Shown in pieces: positions 44,156 to 46,330 of a DNA stretch of 46,330 nucleotides (the first letter of the stretch is position 1; each line of letters opens with the position of its first letter). The position numbers were made by a program, and so were the translations under genes. A model generated the notes under the pieces. The model had not been told where the DNA came from, searched no databases, and saw nothing but the letters and a program-made list of their open reading frames with translations. Source of the stretch: Patescibacteria group bacterium (GTDB lineage: Bacteria; Patescibacteriota; Patescibacteriia; Veblenbacterales; UBA10138); NCBI GenBank assembly GCA_018817715.1, contig JAHITT010000002.1, positions 1 through 46,330 of the forward strand, read 5' to 3'.

Positions 44156-44515
44156 ATGTCACAAGATATACCGAAAGACCAGGAATTCATTGACTACGTT
44201 GTGAAAGCGTTGGTTGATCATCCTGAGGGAGTTAAGACCGAAAGAACGGTTGATGAAATGGGTGTTCTTATTACCCTACACGTCAGCCCTGAAGATATGG
44301 GACAGGTTATTGGCCGTAGTGGTCAAACTGCCCGCAGCTTACGCACCCTTTTGCGGGTGGTAGGCGCTAAGAATAATGCTCGAGTGAATCTTAAGATTTA
44401 CGAGCCAGAAGGATCCAAGGGTCCTAGGTACAGCCGAGAAGAGCGCGCCCCGATGTCGGGTGAAGGTGATTCCGCTGCTACCGATACATCGATGGTTGAT
44501 GATTTGAAGATATAA
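44156..44515 (+). CDS. khpA: KH-domain RNA-binding protein KhpA
   Basis: From ATG 44156 the product is 119 aa; in-frame ATGs at 44123 and 44150 are alternatives. It matches KhpA/YlqC: DQEFIDYVVKALVDHPEGVKTE, then the KH loop GQVIGRSGQTARSLRTLLRVVGAK, and an acidic, disordered tail (about 80-119) absent from short KhpA. It is an RNA chaperone that partners KhpB/Jag in Gram-positives. Position between rpsP and trmD is canonical; rimM, which usually follows, is missing. Confidence 0.9.
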   Translation: MSQDIPKDQEFIDYVVKALVDHPEGVKTERTVDEMGVLITLHVSPEDMGQVIGRSGQTARSLRTLLRVVGAKNNARVNLKIYEPEGSKGPRYSREERAPMSGEGDSAATDTSMVDDLKI

Positions 44516-44524
44516 AATTGTTTT

Positions 44525-44560
44525 TAAACAGCCCTCCGCTACCAGTGGAGGGCTGTTTAA
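44525..44560 (+). terminator. terminator after khpA
   Basis: TAAACAGCCCTCC...GGAGGGCTGTTTA, a strong stem with only a short T stretch. Confidence 0.65.
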
Positions 44561-44644
44561 TGGCCAAGATTTATTTAGCAAGGAATTTGGGTGATTTTCG
44601 ATTTTTTTTGGACTTTTTTAAATAATTCAAATAATATGGTAGTT

Positions 44645-45370
44645 ATGAAAAAGTTTGAAATAGTTTCCATTTTCCCCCAGGCTTTAAACTCTTATTTTGA
44701 GGTTAGTATTTTAAAACGGGCGCAGGAAAAAAAATTAATTAAGATTACCAGCCATAATTTACGTGATTTTACTACGGATAAGCATCGCAAGGTGGATGAT
44801 AAGCCTTACGGCGGGGGAGCCGGTATGGTTATGATGGCTGAGCCGATTTTAAAAGCTTTAAAATTTTTAAAAGCTTTGCCTAACAAAACCAGTGCCCGAA
44901 AAAAAGTTAGAACTATTTTATTGGCCGCCAACGGCCAATTGTTTAATCAAGCAACGGCTAAAAAGTTAGCTAAGTATGATAAGTTAGTTTTAATTTGTGG
45001 TCGCTATGAAGGGGTGGATGCCAGGGTAGAAAAATTTATTGATGAAAAAATTTCTGTCGGACCTTACGTAGTAACAGGCGGTGAATTGCCGGCGGCTATA
45101 ATTATTGATGCCGTATCAAGAATGGTACCTAAGGTAGTTGGTAAGGAAGAGTCTATAAACAATGAATCGTTTTCTAATACTAGTAGTGAGGTACAAGGAA
45201 CGAGTGGTGAAAAGTATTTAGAGCATCCTCATTATACGCGTCCGGAAAAATTAGTTATTCATAAAAAGAATTATAAAGTCCCTAAGGTATTGCTGAAGGG
45301 CAATCATAAATTAATTATTGATTGGCGCTCTAAAAATTCATTTAAAGTAATCAAAAAATCACCAGGCTAA
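44645..45370 (+). CDS. trmD: tRNA (guanine-37-N1)-methyltransferase TrmD
   Basis: From ATG 44645 the product is 241 aa (MKKFEIVSIFP); in-frame ATG 44636 and GTG 44591 are alternatives. It carries the SPOUT knot: DDKPYGGGAGMVMMAEPI, LICGRYEGVDARVEKF and SVGPYVVTGGELPAAIIIDAVSRMVP, and the C-terminal LEHPHYTRPE. It methylates G37 of tRNAs and prevents frameshifting. A short Ser/Asn-rich linker (about 174-190) is slightly longer than usual. rplS is not adjacent, unlike in many bacteria. Confidence 0.95.
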   Translation: MKKFEIVSIFPQALNSYFEVSILKRAQEKKLIKITSHNLRDFTTDKHRKVDDKPYGGGAGMVMMAEPILKALKFLKALPNKTSARKKVRTILLAANGQLFNQATAKKLAKYDKLVLICGRYEGVDARVEKFIDEKISVGPYVVTGGELPAAIIIDAVSRMVPKVVGKEESINNESFSNTSSEVQGTSGEKYLEHPHYTRPEKLVIHKKNYKVPKVLLKGNHKLIIDWRSKNSFKVIKKSPG

Positions 45371-45399
45371 TAAGTTGCTTAATTGTCTTATCGTTAGTC

Positions 45400-45428
45400 T
45401 TGACAAAAACAGCACTCTTTTCTATACT
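45400..45428 (+). promoter_or_regulatory. rRNA operon promoter
   Basis: Perfect TTGACA (45400-45405), 17-nt spacer, TATACT (45423-45428). It is the best consensus promoter in the window and lies about 365 nt before 16S. Confidence 0.8.
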
Positions 45429-45598
45429 AAACAAGCATTAATAACTAACCTTTAAAACAACCGCCTAGAAACCCCTTAAAATTTAAGGAGATTTTAGAAA
45501 AAACAGTGGTACTTAATCAATTAGGATTTTGAGTATCTCTGTTTTTTCTACGCTTTAAAAAGCCTAGGGAAAATCTTCTTAAATTAGGAAGAGAAATT

Positions 45599-45611
45599 TG
45601 TTCTTTAATAA
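45599..45611 (+). promoter_or_regulatory. boxA-like antitermination site in the rRNA leader
   Basis: TGTTCTTTAATAA matches 10 of 12 bases of the E. coli rrn boxA core TGCTCTTTAACA. NusB, which binds boxA, is encoded at 39423. Confidence 0.5.
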
Positions 45612-45792
45612 AGTGATAGGAAAAGCCATAATAAGTCAATTTCCGATTTATCAGCCTTAGGCTGGTAGATCAACTGGTCAGCTTAAGTTTTGTATCTTTC
45701 CAACATAAAAGATACGTTAGAAACTAAGGTTCATCGCCAGTCTAAATAAGTGTGAACTCATAAAGAGCTAATTCAAACATCTTGAATTTTTA

Positions 45793-46330
<538 letters not shown>

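Larger units (their letters stand above)
45371..45792 (+). other. rRNA operon promoter region and leader
   Basis: No gene is seen in these 420 nt. From left to right: the promoter (45400-45428), the hairpin TAGAAAAAACAG/CTGTTTTTTCTA enclosing about 30 nt (about 45496-45550), a boxA-like site (45599-45611), GTATCTTTTCCAAC-type hairpin GTATCTTT...AAAGATAC (about 45691-45716) and the pre-16S sequence. A small CAGCC-TTA-GGCTG hairpin (about 45652-45664) recalls, but does not match, the tRNA-linked repeats. Confidence 0.6.

Noticed and set aside
45648-45685. Fourth copy of the tRNA-linked repeat in the rRNA leader
   Set aside because: It has a CAGCC...GGCTG stem but lacks TTCCGYC and the D-arm flanks; similarity is probably chance.

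Overview
The window looks like chromosomal DNA of a Candidatus Patescibacteria (CPR) bacterium. The evidence is an AT-rich, gene-dense layout, short intergenic gaps, an intron in the 23S rRNA gene, CPR-type changes in the 16S gene (an A in place of C526 in the 530 loop, with a compensating U at 505), reduced versions of several core proteins, and almost no metabolic genes apart from guaA/guaB. UGA is an ordinary stop codon (endoQ and the rluD-like gene both end in TGA), so the UGA-recoded Gracilibacteria/Absconditabacteria are excluded. I cannot name a finer lineage from sequence alone.

Layout. 1-1760: the 3' part of a 23S gene with a 374-nt group I intron in the peptidyl-transferase loop, a possible 37-codon membrane ORF, and 5S rRNA. 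1869-5299: a NagB-PIG-L fusion, a TrmB-like regulator and an orphan kinase-like gene. 5323-7552: two PHP-family genes, divergent, the second being endonuclease Q. 7647-8693: a tiny lysine-rich histone H1-like gene and a tRNA cluster on the minus strand (Leu-GAG, Val-TAC, Ala-TGC and the fragments of an interrupted second tRNA-Ala). 8794-14135: minus-strand housekeeping genes (rplS, gmk, an rluD-like gene, cca, guaA), with guaB divergent. 15361-16700: a structured gene-free stretch, tRNA-Val(GAC), a Nudix gene, tRNA-Ile(UAU) and repeat copies. 16799-21443: a degenerate DHH protein divergent from infB-rbfA-nrnA. 21495-25164: clpP, rny-ymdB and an HU gene. 25215-29312: a T-box-controlled valS whose protein carries an ASCH-like insertion, then a kinase-like gene and a small ORF. 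29352-35371: pilB, a membrane protein, ftsH and rpsA (minus strand). 35611-38973: an MBL-fold gene, a small TM protein and gyrA. 39165-45370: rpmF-nusB, rnc-smc, rpsP, khpA and trmD. 45400-46330: rRNA promoter, leader with a boxA-like site, and the 5' part of a 16S gene.

The genes are mostly translation, RNA processing and chromosome maintenance (IF-2, RbfA, S1, S16, L19, L32, ValRS, CCA-adding enzyme, TrmD, RNase III, RNase Y, NrnA, NusB, gyrase, SMC, HU, H1-like peptide). Sigma70-like promoters are legible in front of many of them. At guaA, clpP and the MBL gene the -10 box lies so close to the start codon that the mRNA should be leaderless or nearly so, whereas HU, the H1-like gene and the small ORF at 29106 have clear Shine-Dalgarno sites.

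The points most worth following are: a hairpin repeat that sits inside tRNA D-arm fragments, in three copies, each just upstream of an intact tRNA; an interrupted tRNA-Ala with another tRNA-Ala inside it; tRNA-Ile with a UAU anticodon; the ASCH-like insertion in ValRS; an SMC with no recognisable hinge; and the structured stretch at 15361-15717.
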